Origin: Alentia gelatinosa
Lineage: Eukaryota; Annelida; Polychaeta; Phyllodocida; Polynoidae
Assembly: GCA_950022655.1 (NCBI GenBank)
Contig: OX465583.1
Coordinates: forward strand, 30,221,360 to 30,285,359
Direction of reading: 5' to 3'
Length of the DNA stretch: 64,000 bases
Positions 1 to 12,065 of the stretch are shown here, one piece after another. Under the pieces are notes generated by a model, which did no database searches, was not told where the DNA came from, and was given only the letters and a program-made list of their open reading frames with translations. A program made the position numbers and the translations under genes. Within the stretch, counting starts at the first letter, position 1. Each line of letters begins with the position of its first letter.

Positions 1-3000
1 CTGTCCAAGTCGTGTCCTGATGTATCAGGTGGTCCACTACATGTGCGCTCAGAGTCGCAGCCCCAGCCATCCATTCAAGAAAAAGACAATTCTCTATCAT
101 TACCTCGGTCATATTCCTTCAAACAATCCAGTTTCAATCAGTCGCAGGATCCCACAAACCAGTTTTACAGAGTGAAGGTGGGAGAGAAAACTGGCTCCAT
201 CAATGAAGGCAACCCGGACTTTGTTGATCAACGTGATGTTGATAATATCCGAGTGAGGCCACCATCTGGTAGGAGCTCTGAGTCAGGCTATGACAGCACA
301 GATGGTAGGAACCCTACTCGAAACCCACTGGATATTCCCCTGACGCCTGTAAACGTATCAGAGAAAGGTACCTTTAAGGTGGGTAAGGCTGAACTTAATA
401 TCAGTGAAATTCTAACTGATACAAGAAATATAGCAGTAGCTGCCATGAATTCAATCCAAGCGTACCCTGTACAATGGCAGAGTCGTCAGTCGGGCCAGAG
501 ACCAGAGAGGGCACTACCGTCAGGTGGGTCAGTTTGGAGAAGTGAAGTAAGAGGTCTTGTTGGTAGTGATGCCCCTCCTCAACCTCCAGCTCCTAACCCT
601 GATAAACCACAACCATCTCCTCGACATGAGACACCTGTCGATAATCAGAAACCTTACAGCGGAGACAGCCAGGAAAGCACAAGAAGAATGAAAATAAGGG
701 AAGATAATTTCAGAGAGCGACAACGCTGGAGAAGAGATTCGAAACCTGCCCCAGGTTCTGTTGCTACTGCCCTAGAGATATTCGAACAGGGTCAGAAAAG
801 TGCATCCAAGCCCCCTGCCTCTAAAAATAACGATACTAGTACCAATTATAGATACCTGCAAACGAGTGGTTATGGATTGCAGCAAGAAGTGGTTCGGGAA
901 GAAGATGCAGTACCAAATGATGGTGGTCGAAGCAGTGATTCGGGCCAATCACAAGCGAAGTATTCTCTGTCACCACGAGACACATCACCAAATACTGTTG
1001 CTGAAAGTAGGTTGTCCCCAGCAGCGCAGGCTCTGTTTACACCAATGGACAATGCAGGATCTTCTGGTCATCAACCTGAAAGAACAGTGCCACCCGATCG
1101 GCCTGCACTTCCTTCATCAAGTGTGTATACGCCACCAAATGCCAAGACAAACTGCTGGGGAACCGGACCTAGAGTGTCCTATCCGTTCATGCAAAGCAAC
1201 TCACAGCGATTCCAAAGTGCAAAAACAATGTTTGATGACCCAGATTATCAGTCGAAATCAGAAAAACAAAGTGCTCTTCAGCAACAGTCCACAAGAACTC
1301 CACTTGGGCAATATGAAGCAAAAATTAGAAGCAAGAGTGTAGAAAGACCTCGACGGTTGAGAGGGGCTATTGGAAGGGCTCGCCTTGAAGTTGACAACTC
1401 CAGCTTGAGAAGGAGGGACTTGTCAAAGAGCACCCCATCCCTGACAGAGGACTACAATCCAGAAAGCACCCTTAACAGGTACCAGCCATCTGAATATAGT
1501 CATAAGCCAAGTCCTGCAATGCAAGTGAGCACTGCAAGACCGATTAGTTCTGCAAAGAGGGATCTATCAAAGAGTACCCCATCTCTGACAGAGGACTACA
1601 ATCCGGAAAGTATATCGAGCAGGTCCCAGCCATCCGAATATGGCCATAAGCCAAGACCTGCAATGCAATCCAACCCCGGAAGACAGATTGGTTCTGTAAA
1701 GAAGGACTTGTCGAAGAGCACCCCATCTCTGACAGAGGACTACAATCCGGAAAGTATATCGAGCAGGTACCAGCCATCCGAATATGGTCATAAGCCAAGA
1801 CCTGCAATGCAATCCAGCCCTGGAAGACAGATTAGTTCTGTAAAAAAGGACTTGTCGAAGAGCACCCCATCTCTTACGGAGGACTATACTCCGGAAAGTA
1901 TATCAAGCAGGTACCAACCATCTAATTATGGTCATAATCCACGACCTGCAATGCAAGTTAGTCCTGCCAGGCAGATTAGCCCTGTAAGACAGGTTAATCT
2001 CGGAAGTCCGGCGGATCCTGGGAATGAAGTAAATCCTGTAAGGCAATTTAGTCCTGCAAGGGGAGGAGAACCAGCAAGGTTTAATCCTTCACCAGATGAA
2101 CCAATATATGCCTCTGTTCATAAAAACAATAGACAGGAGAACTTGGATCATTCCAGGCAGGACCAGTTTAGAAACCCTCCAGGACACAATCGAGGACATT
2201 TAGAGAAGTCTGAGCTGGCGAGACAGCAATCTTTTCCTCCCAGCAGAAGGGAACCTAGGTGGCAAGGTGATGGAGCAGCAGGTCCATCAGATACACCTAG
2301 TCAGAGACAGCCTGTGACTCGTTCATATCAACACACACAGCAACAGCCAACGCAAAGAGCTGCCACAGACAATGATACAGGTGAGAGCTTTCCTGCATCT
2401 TACCCTACTAACGTACCTCAGAAACAATCCTACCACCACCCAATCCCTGCCAATCCCCAACCTTCCCATGATAATTCTCCTGAAACCACTTTCACTGCTC
2501 ATTCTAAGCCAATATCACTAGAGGGGAGACCCTTTCTCCTGGCTGGTCGTAAACAAGATGGGAAGAAGGATGAAGGTGAAGAAGGAGCTGGTAAATTGTA
2601 TCCCTCTTTGTCAGCATTCCGTCAGGAAATTGAGGATGAGTACAAGAAGATATATGATATGACGAAGAAAGCAGCAATGTATGATTACAATGACGATGAA
2701 GCAGAAAACATCGATTCCACTCCTGGCAGGGCTGTTTCTGTATCCAACCTGCCCCAGCATGATACACAGGGTAGTCCCGACTATGACAGTCTGCAGGGTC
2801 AATGGTCAGGGGTCCCTGTTGATGGCGGCTTGGACAGAGAAATCAATGCCCTCAGTGATGCATACGAATCAAACGAAATGTTAACTGGAAGCAATGACAC
2901 AATGATTATCAAAGGAAGCGATCCTGATTTGTCTTGGGAACCGTGTAAATCATATGGTTCTGCGAGACACATGAAAAATCCGCATGATCATTCCCAGCTT

Positions 3001-3970
3001 GAGAAATCCCAATCAGAGCCAAATCTTTCCCAGGAGATTGATGATTATGCCGAGATTCATCGTGATTCAAAATCAGAGGAGAATGTAGCGAAAAGTGTGG
3101 TCGAACTGGAGCATAGTCCGAATTTCCAGAGTATCCGTGCGAAATACGAATCGGGTTATGTGTCAGAGGAACCCAGTCCAATAAAGGATATCAGAACAAC
3201 TGTGGATTTTATGAAACAGTCTCCAAGGTCATTTGCTCATATTGAGCCAGCACCAAGTGTAAACCCATACCACAGACCACCAGTCGAAGGTCAGAGACAA
3301 GATCCCAATGGTCAGAGTCAGATAGGCAGAGATGAGAGTAAGAGGCAAGGTCCACCACCATCAGTCAACCCATATTCCAGCACCAACCAGCCGAGGAAAA
3401 TCGGTCCTCAGAATGCACCCCCTCTGAATAAACACCCATGGGACATAGTTCGCCCCCATTCGCCCCCTCCTTATGATGTCGCGAAGAACCTGAATTTTAT
3501 AGAAGGCCTTGGGCAGGAATGGGAGCGCGATAAGCATAAACTGTCGCAGAGAACTAGCATCAGCGAGGACCAAACCGACAGTGGTTTTCCCCCGAAAGAG
3601 AACCCTCGTCCTCACACCTATAACAATCCAGCCTTAAACCCAAGAACTCCTACATATATCAGCAGCAGTAATCTCATCCCTCAGCAGGGTAATACCATGG
3701 CGCCTCCCCCATACCGGCCCCCAAATCCTCCGCCCTATGTGTCACCACCTGGGTTTAAGGCTAGTATCCAAGGGTTAAAGCATAACCAGAATGTACCCAG
3801 TGCTTCCCAACCCAAGTCATCACCCATCTACTCAGGCGATCCCCAGAAAACCAAGTCTAGTGACACTGACCGGCAGCAGGTGGCGCCTCCCACTACTACC
3901 ACAACGCCCTCTGGTGTCTCGCTTTCACCTTCAGCCAATCAGGAAGCAGCTAACATCTACCATCAGAAAG
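1..3970 (+). CDS. SORBS: SORBS-family adaptor, giant disordered exon (5' partial)
   Basis: The frame is open from base 1, so the exon starts upstream and the true start codon is not in the window. It encodes residues 1-1323, almost entirely Ser/Pro/Gln/Asn-rich and probably disordered. Visible elements are a four-copy 48-residue repeat (bases 1417-1992), basic Ser sites such as RSKSVERP, a KSQSEPNLS motif of 14-3-3 type, a tyrosine site EPIYASV (about 2098), and three PPPY motifs (about 3463-3742) that could bind WW domains. No folded domain is recognised here. The family assignment comes from the SH3 domains spliced downstream. The proposed end is CAGAAAG|GTGCCT at 3970 (phase 1), which matches the next exon; this donor is weak. 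Unspliced, the frame adds only GASLYY and a stop at 3990. Such a long single exon is unusual for this family. Coding status is very likely; the exact 3' end is moderately sure. Confidence -1.
1417..1992 (+). repeat. Four-copy in-frame 144-bp coding repeat
   Basis: Four tandem units of 144 bp (48 residues) start at the Asp codons 1417, 1561, 1705 and 1849. Each begins DLSKSTPSLTEDYxPES and continues with QPSxYxHxPxPAMQ. Units 2 and 3 are the most alike at nucleotide level, so the array is still homogenising or expanded recently. The unit length is a multiple of three, so changes in copy number would keep the frame. The Ser/Thr-rich KSTPSL core may be a kinase or 14-3-3 site; that is inference. 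Confidence -1.
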
Positions 3971-5393
3971 GTGCCTCTCTTTACTACTAATCGTTGTTGT
4001 GTTGGTACATATAACTTCTTTGGTGGTCAGTGGAGCAGTAAAACATGGATATCAGTTTCTTTTGTGGCTTCCTTTTTTTCCGCGATTTTCCCTGCATGTT
4101 CCTCGTTGTCATGATTTTCATTTGCGTAGGTCCTCCGCCGTCATATCTGAGCACCAAGATTTTTTCTGTGCTTCCTTTCCCCACTGCCAAATATATTCGC
4201 CACGGTTTGCTTCCTGGGTCAGATTTATATCACACATATATGTATAGAAGGTCTGGACACACAGATATTCGTTTCAGGATTCCTTATTTCGTGACAATGG
4301 TTCTTGCTTACATGGTGGTGGTCTTCGATCGTTGGGCGTTGCTTGGATCTGCTTTGGATTATATGTCTCTCTCCCTGATTTACTCACAAATTCTATTTCT
4401 GTCTCACAGATTTAATTTCCCAACAAATTTTCTTTCTCACCCTTATTTTACCCACACGCTGAATTAGTGTCCATGTTTTTATTGCAGCTGGATTTTCCGC
4501 TCTTTATGAACTACTTTATGGCGGTATGTCTCACACCAATTTCATAAACAGTTAGCCTGCCTTATAACGATGTTGAAATTGAATGATGATGTTAAAAGTA
4601 GGTCAGCATTTCCTGGCCCAGTACACTTGAGTAGTGGGTCCTCCTGACATGAATGCATCATTATAAACTGATATAGCGAATGCAAATAGGGTCCTGAATA
4701 AGAAACTGATGATTATGGGGAAATGTGTGTAATTGTGAGAGTTCCTAATCCAAAGAGCATTCAGGTAGTTATCAAAGTTTAAATGGATTGTATCGTGATA
4801 CTTAGGCCTCTGTGCATAGGTCTATATAGAGATAGACTCCCCTTAATCCATAGACTAAAGAGTGAAATCAAATCCCTGCATGCAGTGTTGCCACCATCGG
4901 TGACAAAATGAACACAGTTAAGTTGGATAACGTAAGATATAAGCTATAGGCATGGTTGCAAGAGGTTTAGAGAATTGTTCTCAGAAGCACCACACCAGGT
5001 GCTGAGTGAGCATGCTAGAGAAGATTGTAGGTCATTAGAAATACCGATGTTTTAAGATGTACTAATTGGTATACTTGTCACAATTACACTACGCATATAT
5101 ATTATGTATGTTAAGTTTTCTGTATATGTTATTGTTTATATCTAATGTGTTCGTCATCATTTTACATTGTATAACAAATGGAAGTATTTCAGATCATATA
5201 ACTTATACTTTGTTTTTGGTGTTTTTAAGACAGCTTTATGTATATATATATATATCAGTTCCCCTAACCCCTATAGGTCCTGCTGGTAATCAATAAATGA
5301 GGAATTTCCTTTATTATTATCATTATTCTCGGTATTTGTTTCTCACTTAAGTTATGTTTATGTTTTCGCCTCTTCCTTTCCACACCCAACCAG
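3971..5393 (+). other. Intron 1, or 3' UTR of a short isoform
   Basis: This is non-coding sequence between exons 1 and 2. If the weak donor at 3971 is not used, translation stops at 3988-3990 and this stretch becomes a 3' UTR ending near the AATAAA at 5292. The acceptor is preceded by a pyrimidine-rich run (tcctttccacacccaaccag). There is a short (TA)n at about 5239. No other gene was seen; the ORFs in it have no coding character. Confidence -1.
5292..5297 (+). terminator. Candidate intronic polyadenylation signal AATAAA
   Basis: A canonical AATAAA is followed within 15-50 bases by T-rich and GT-rich sequence (ttattattatcattattctc, then ggtatttgtttctc). It lies 1.3 kb after the in-frame stop that closes unspliced exon 1, so it could end a short isoform lacking all SH3 domains. 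No transcript evidence was available. Confidence -1.
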
Positions 5394-5591
5394 ACCCAGC
5401 AGAGGGTAGGGTGAGCATAGGAGACTCGCGGACCCCGCCACCTCCCCCGGCCAAGTCTACAGCCAGCATTAAGCTCAACAGCAAGTCCACGGCCAAAATA
5501 AACCTGGGCAAAACCCGGTCCAAAAGTTTGTCCGGTATTGAGAATACCAACGCCGCCCCACCACCACCTCGCAACAAAATCACTGTCAAAG
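5394..5591 (+). CDS. SORBS: SORBS exon 2, Pro/Lys/Ser linker
   Basis: The exon is 198 nt, phase 1 on both sides, encoding residues 1324-1389. It carries a SRTPPPPPAK stretch, a Lys/Ser/Asn-rich segment (KLNSKSTAKINLGKTRSKS) and APPPPRNK, so two short polyproline SH3-ligand-like patches flank a basic patch. The acceptor is CCAACCAG at 5393; further AGs at 5399 and 5402 would give the same phase with 2-3 fewer residues. The donor is GTCAAAG|GTAGTG at 5591, which joins exon 3 in frame (GAT). Without splicing the frame continues for 28 residues to a stop at 5678 (see findings). Because the exon is symmetric (1-1), it could be skipped without a frame change. Confidence -1.
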
Positions 5592-8500
5592 GTAGTGCAG
5601 CCGTCTGGACCCCCGCACCCTGGCCTGACCCTCTCTCTATGTCCCCCTTCTCTAAGCCAAACAGCCTGGAGTTTTAGTCCTCAGACTTCTGATTAAACCA
5701 TGGAGCAAGGCTTTCCAATGCAGCTTTAATCTCTAAACCAGTACGACCTTTATTGTAATCCTGCTGGGGTGAGTTTTGGTCTACAGGCAGCAATTTTCAT
5801 TGCGAATTCTGAAAAAAATGTTACTTTTGAAAAATGTCTGGAAATAATTAGAAAATTTTTTTTGAAGGAGTTATATATTAATTATGGAAATTTTTGCGTC
5901 TTTTATCCAAATGGACCATTTTCAAATATATGGAAATATTTTGAAAATTATTTATACAAGGAGAAGATTTTTGATTTTTGAAAATGGGTTATATCACAAA
6001 TGCACCATGAAATAGCCACGGTTTATATATTCTTGAATAATATTTTCAATGATACTATCCGTAGTAGCCTCAGCTATCCTGAAAGGGATTTTGAAATACA
6101 TGTACATATGCTGCCTGAAGATATCACCTCGTCCTAACAGGGTTAGCGATTTGCCCCGCTCCACCAAGCAACAATCTAATCCTCTAACATTGCCGTGTCC
6201 GCTGCTATGAGAGTGAGGACACAATGCCTGCCATTGCTAATATCATTTATGCCAGCCTTTTGAGCGCTAACGATGATTACTGCATGCTTATTGTATCTCT
6301 GTTCCCTTGTAATTCTACCCAATATATAGAAATATAACCTGCACAGATAGTCATAGTGATGCGGGTCACGTAATTCTACCAAAGCAATAGTAGACAGTTA
6401 TAACCCACACAGTTAATGTTTGTAACACGGGTTACATAATTCTACTGGAGCCTACCAAAGCAATAGCATACAGCCATAACCAATGCAGGTATTGCAAGCT
6501 CATTGATTATTTTCATTGAAAGAAATGCGGTATATGAGGATGTCTCAAAAAGGTACATCCGTTTTACTAAATCATGTAATTCTGCCGAAGCGAAGATTCA
6601 CAGCCAAAATTTGTATAGGTAGGCATAGTCATGTGGGCCACTTTTTTCCCCCTTTTTTTTCCTCAAAAGGAACAATATACAGCCCCAATCCACATAGGTA
6701 GTCATAGTAGAATGGGGCAATGGACCAAAATCAGTACAGGTAGTCAGTAAATGAGGGGCATGTAATTCTACTAGATTCAACAGAATGCAGCTATAATCTG
6801 AAGAGGTAGTGAGAGTAATATAGTGCATGTAATTCCTCTGAAGCAATAGTATACAAGCATAACCCGTACAAAACTCTTACAAATAGTATGAGTATGCAGG
6901 TCATGTAATTTTACCGAAGTATACAACCGTAATTTGCATAGGTAGTCATAGTAATGTAGGTAAAAGAATTCTACAAAGCAACAGTAAACACCCATAGCCC
7001 ACACAGGTCAAACTAACGAGGGACATGCAATTCCAGCAAAGCATCAGCATACAGCCATATTAAACTCATACAGGTAGTGAAAGTCACATGGCTCAGAAAA
7101 CTTTACTGAATCAACTTTATACTGCCATAACCCGCACGGGTAGTGATAGTCACATAGGTCATCGCTTGACAGCAGCAGAGACTTCAGATTCACATCTTTG
7201 CCATTAGCTAATTTCTGGACAACATATGAAGTACACGTATACGTACTCACGTCCAATTCTGCCCTGTATCCCTATCGCTTCATATATCACATTATCACCT
7301 TCAGTGGCTAAATGCAAAGGATACCACACAGTAAGGGTATATCAAACATTGCATACACTGAGATTTATAGCCTCTTTTCTGGGTTGTGAACAGGTATCTC
7401 TGTTATCTGTTCAACTCAGGGATACTCCTAGTGAATTGGTGGTGGTGCCACCTGGTGAAAAAACCGGAAACCATGGTTGCTGAGGCTGGACTCAATGCAG
7501 CTGAGTGGGCCTACAGCAATCTCCTTATCTAGATATTCTTTTCTGTCTGCTATTGTTGCGCAGTTCGGGTCTGCGCAGAAAGCCACACGTCATGTATATT
7601 CATGACCACTGAGTGCAGTAACTGCTGCTTTCCCCTCTCTTTGTTGAGGGAGTTTGGCACTGGTGTAGCCGAGGTTCTATAGGTGCACAGGTGTATAGGT
7701 GTGGGTATCGGTGGTGACAGGTGGGCATCCACTCGTCCCTATCCTTCACACCTGGTTGACGTCATCTGCGATTTATGTATATATTTATATATAAATATAT
7801 ATATATATATGATATTTATCTTTTCGGTGTGATTCACACATTGATATCATGGATCTCTCCGTGTGAATGATTGAAACGCGTGTCTCTTTTCCATCGAAAA
7901 GAGACACCTATGGTTAGGTCCGTGAAGTCCACGGGCTACAATAAAGTATTCCTCAGTGGACAAAATAATTTATTGTGGACCACGTGAGGTATAGCAGAAA
8001 TGCTCAATAGGAAGGAACAGGTAGATGTGTTTAGCATAGTAAATCTTTTTACCCCTCAAAAGACTTGCAAGACAGATAGAATCCTTCAGAACAGTTGCAA
8101 CCCTTTGGGATTATGTACACGTAGGATAAGGATACCTATAAGATTAGAACAACAAAATATTTTGGGTCCAAAAGTGTAGCCATATATTTGCACATATCTA
8201 AGGTTATCGGTCTAAATAGGTAGGCTATGAGCACCAAAATATGCAACAGAATATTTAAGTCAGCTGCTTAAAATAAAAATGGGCTTCTTTCATCTAGCCT
8301 AATCTATAGCCTCACCAACTAATACCTTAATGCCTTATGCTCAACATAACCCAATGATGTTACGTACCTTCTGTGTTTTATAAAGTTTAATTGAAATTGA
8401 ATCTGGCATGAAGACATGAAGCATGCAAAAAAACAGGAATTGATTAATACTAAAGAGTGATTAATAACTTTATTAAGGGATGGCACGTTATGTAGGGACA

Positions 8501-9504
8501 TGATATGATGTCAGAGATTTATGTAAACCTTAAAATGCCTGAAGATAATGATAGATGAAACTTTGAGGAATAACACTGACGTTTTGGACTCTGTTCACAC
8601 TAGGAGGCTGTTGTCGGTTGAGTGGGTAGTATAATGCTGTGGGTTATATGATCATTAACTCAGCTTTATACGTATCTCAACCTGTTCTACTGGTCAAGGA
8701 CATGTATACCAAATTGACTTGCGACTTTGAAGTATTCAAAAATCAGACCGTCTAAGATGGCCCTATTTTTGTGTATTGAACAGAGAGTTCTAAAATTATC
8801 TCAATGTATTCAGAAAAAAATTGTTGAACCTAAACAAAATTGGTTTCGTCATTTGAGGATCGATTACAGGTGTTAAATTGTGAGTCATGGAAATATATAT
8901 TTTTGAAGGTCTAGTGTTTCCTCGTAATTTTCTCAATGTTCATTTTTAGGAAACGGCTGCAGCATGGCAATCGTGAAAGAACATGCATTTTTTTACTCCT
9001 ATTTCATATGTACCAAAATGATATTCCTTTATGACACACTTGGAAAACGCAATTCAAAACTAAATGTCTTAATTTCTCCGGAATTTCGACCCTGATTATA
9101 TTTTGACTGAGGAATGATCTAGTTACAAACTCATATAGCATTTGGTATACAAGCTCTGAGATCGGTATTGAACTCCGATAAGTGTGAATTGAACCTTAGT
9201 ACCAAAAATAGTCCAGGTTATCCCAGACTAAATATAGCGTAGGCGAGAGCCCCAGTGTGCAGTAAGAATCCAACGCCTAATATACATCGAATAGTTAATT
9301 AGGTTAATTGATTGATTATTGATTACCACATAAAACGTTTCTCAGTCCCAGCTCCACTCCCTGACACTCCATCTCCATCCACTGGACAAATCACAGACCT
9401 GTCTCACTACGCATTCAGATAGTCCCTGTCGTATCGCTCCGCCTATACTTGTTCGGCCCCGCACCGATAGGTGTCTCACTGAACGTTATGTGACGTCATT
9501 GCAG
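5592..9504 (+). other. Intron 2
   Basis: Non-coding, 3.9 kb, AT-rich. It contains the read-through extension to 5678, a 60-75 bp minisatellite (about 6300-7150), an AT-rich simple patch (about 7775-7812) and otherwise unstructured sequence. The acceptor is tgacgtcattgcag at 9504. No further exon could be supported. Confidence -1.
6300..7150 (+). repeat. Degenerate minisatellite, unit about 60-75 bp
   Basis: About nine diverged units share the order catGTAATTCTACC, (g)AAGCAATAG, tATACAGCCATAACC, CACAGGTAGTCATAGTA. The GTAATTCT-like anchors fall near 6310, 6369, 6435, 6575, 6761, 6830, 6904, 6965 and 7028. Spacing is irregular, so units have gained and lost sequence. The family is not seen elsewhere in the window. 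Confidence -1.
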
Positions 9505-9674
9505 ATCGTCATGGCGCGTCCTCGCCCGCGCCGTCTGGTGGTAGACCGCATCACCACTCAGCGTCGGATCTGGTGTCTTATGGTACCATCTCGCCGGGAA
9601 TCAGTAACGCCACAATGGGGACACTGGACCGGAGGCGACGAGACGAGGAAGCCGCCCGCCGCAAGGCGCAACTG
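9505..9674 (+). CDS. SORBS: SORBS exon 3, start of charged helix
   Basis: The exon is 170 nt, phases 1 and 0, residues 1390-1446 (the first codon is shared with exon 2). The first half is Ser/Pro/His-rich (RHGASSPAPSGGRP, SASDLVSYGTISPG). The second half is a charged stretch, TLDRRRRDEEAARRKAQL, that continues directly into exon 4 as a predicted helix. The acceptor follows cattgcag; the donor is CTG|GTACGT, close to consensus. GC content rises sharply over the exon relative to the flanking intron, which supports coding. The function of this segment is not known to me; it sits just before the SH3 cluster. Confidence -1.
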
Positions 9675-9744
9675 GTACGTACCCGTGCTTACGCTCCTCA
9701 GGGCTCTGTTACTTGCATATTTGTACTTTTTTGTTTCTCCAAGT

Positions 9745-9911
9745 GGTCATCCATAAGGTATGTCCTCAAAATTTCTGAAAAATTTGACCTTCCCCCCATC
9801 TTGTATGTAATAGAGAACAAAGAAGGATCTTTCACGAAGTTTTTCAATATTTTTAACTCCCCCTACCCCCTCCACCGACCCTCAGGATGTACGTACTTTA
9901 TGAATGGCCCC
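9745..9911. mobile_element. MITE-like element, TIR family A
   Basis: The left end (ggtcatccataaggtatgt) and the inverted right end (acgtactttatgaatggccc) are imperfect terminal inverted repeats of about 22 bp. The interior is C-rich near the right end. There is no ORF, so it is non-autonomous. Similar ends occur at 19332-19527, 24670-24963, 34168-34193, 34601-34630 and 35931-35956. The superfamily was not assigned. Confidence -1.
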
Positions 9912-12065
9912 GAATATATAGCTAATGAAATGTGGTCAAGCTTCAGGCATGAGATTTCCTCGGATCCTTTCCGGAAGTTCGGGCTCATTGACGTCTCAAG
10001 AGAGATTAATGTAAATTAGAAGAGGAAGTGGGGGGGGGGGGGGGGGCAATAAGAGAAATTGCCGCATTGCTTATTTGTTGTAAAATCAGCACAATGGGAA
10101 AAATAAGCGTATTTACGAATCCGGGAATGAGAAACAGTTATCAGATTAAATGCTTGGTCGGTTTTCCCTTTATGATACATCTTCAAATGATTTAGATTGA
10201 TAAGAAATTACGATTGCCATTCGAAGTAAAGTATGGGCACACAAAGCTGGGCCGTTCAGTAGTGAACGGCATACTGTGCCGTAAATCATTTTTACGATAT
10301 AGGGATGAGAGGTCAGTAAATATCAGAACAGTCTGCACACATGTATAATAATAAAGTGATACGGTCAGAAATTCCACCTGACAACACTTTTCCCGTCTTT
10401 TTCTGTGGGTTTCTTCCCAATAGCTATGCCCGTAGATCTTCTTACCAGTTCAAGGCAGTTTCCATCAGATTGATATCCCATCATCTTTCGATGCGTGTTG
10501 AATGACTTTTATGTACAGGGTTGGTTGTTTAAGTTTGGTTGATTGCTTGGGTTGATTAAATTGTGTTCTTTACTGCTCAACTATAAAGTGTGACAGCTTT
10601 TTGCCTGATTTTGTAGTTCACGCTTGATATGTTGATTATCTAGCACTACCAATTGCTAAAATATGTGTTTTGAAAATTATCATTGGAGTCAATTCTTTTT
10701 CAAGTTGTATCCTTTCGATACATTTTTGTAGAGAACTCGAAGGAATGCTTTCCAATAAGAATCATACCTCTTCAGTACTACAAAATGATATGGCATTCTA
10801 TATACAGTGTGACGTGCAAACCTTTTCCAAGAGCTAGTGAAAAAAAGAAGATTTGTAATAGTGCATTGATGAGCATTTGAATTACATGTACAATGTATTT
10901 CGACGCTAGAATATGGGTCAGTAAGTGCAATCAAAGGATATTACTGAAACTAAATTGCAGCAATTAAATTCGAGTTAGTGTTCCTAACTGCAGAATGTAG
11001 GCCATCTCTATGACGAGAAGCTCTGAAGCTAACTTAAGCCATGGAACACAAAGACATGAAACCAAAAACACAAGGACATTCTAGATAAAGGTTGCCCATC
11101 ATTTGTACATTGATCATTTTCATGTGAGAGTGATTTTATCCTAGAGGCTGATCAAACGTTAACTCGCTGGTATTATTGACAGGTAAAAGGGATACAAAGC
11201 CGATTACATATGTTTTTTTCAACTAACCGAAACTGACTTAAGTCTAGAGAAGCAGTGGTAGAAGTACATTTTAGACGTAGGGTGTTAGAGCCAGTGGTGC
11301 CATCTCTTGGAAGTCAGTGGCCTTAGTTATATGTATTGAGTGTAACTTCATGCTTCCATAGTGAATATCAAAGTGTAGACATACGCCCTTTGTATCTCCG
11401 AATTCGAAAAAAGAGGAATTATTTCATGGTATAAAATATCTAGAGCCTTCAGGACTAACCTAAACGAAGGACCGAAGGGTTGTGATCCATGGGTCCGGTT
11501 GGCCATTCAGGGCTAGTCCGTGGTCTTTTATCGAAGGCAACCACCTCCAGAATGCACACGTTACACTCGTCCTTCGACAATGAAACAATTTTATTTTAGA
11601 ATTTTCCTTAAACACCGGTTAGTACACTTTAATCATTCCGGAAGACAAATTATATTTCATCATAAACCCTGGTCTATGAATTATCTATGCGCATCATAAA
11701 TATTGCTTCTGTTGAGGACATAGTGTGAAATCACCACCACTCACTCCAAAGAAAAACCCATGAAAAAAAACTGCGTGTGTTGCAGCAGGAGGCGGGTTTC
11801 CTCTGGTCTATGGGGCTGTGTAATATTTATCAGATGTCCTGCGTTCAATGGTTTGTCCCTGACAGCAGAGACTGACTGGTGACAACGGGCTCTGGCCAGG
11901 TAACAGGCAGATAGCATTCCCCCTTAGGGACCGCCAATCGTTCAGCGTTAATAATGTAGAAACCTACCACAGACTCTCAATCCGAATTCAGAAAAGGGAA
12001 AGCAGCATATCGTGGTGGCAATAGGAATGTACCATGACATAGAATTAATATATGCGAAAAGAATC

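Noticed and set aside
1544..1812. - strand ORFs with internal repeats
   Set aside because: Antisense shadows of the 144-bp coding repeat.
4045..4467. 140-codon + strand ORF after exon 1
   Set aside because: Phe/Leu/Tyr-rich and AT-rich with no family resemblance; likely chance in UTR/intron sequence.
10030..10046. Long G or C homopolymers (10030, 19467, 21951, 37351, 49338)
   Set aside because: Simple mononucleotide runs whose length may be affected by sequencing; no further structure.
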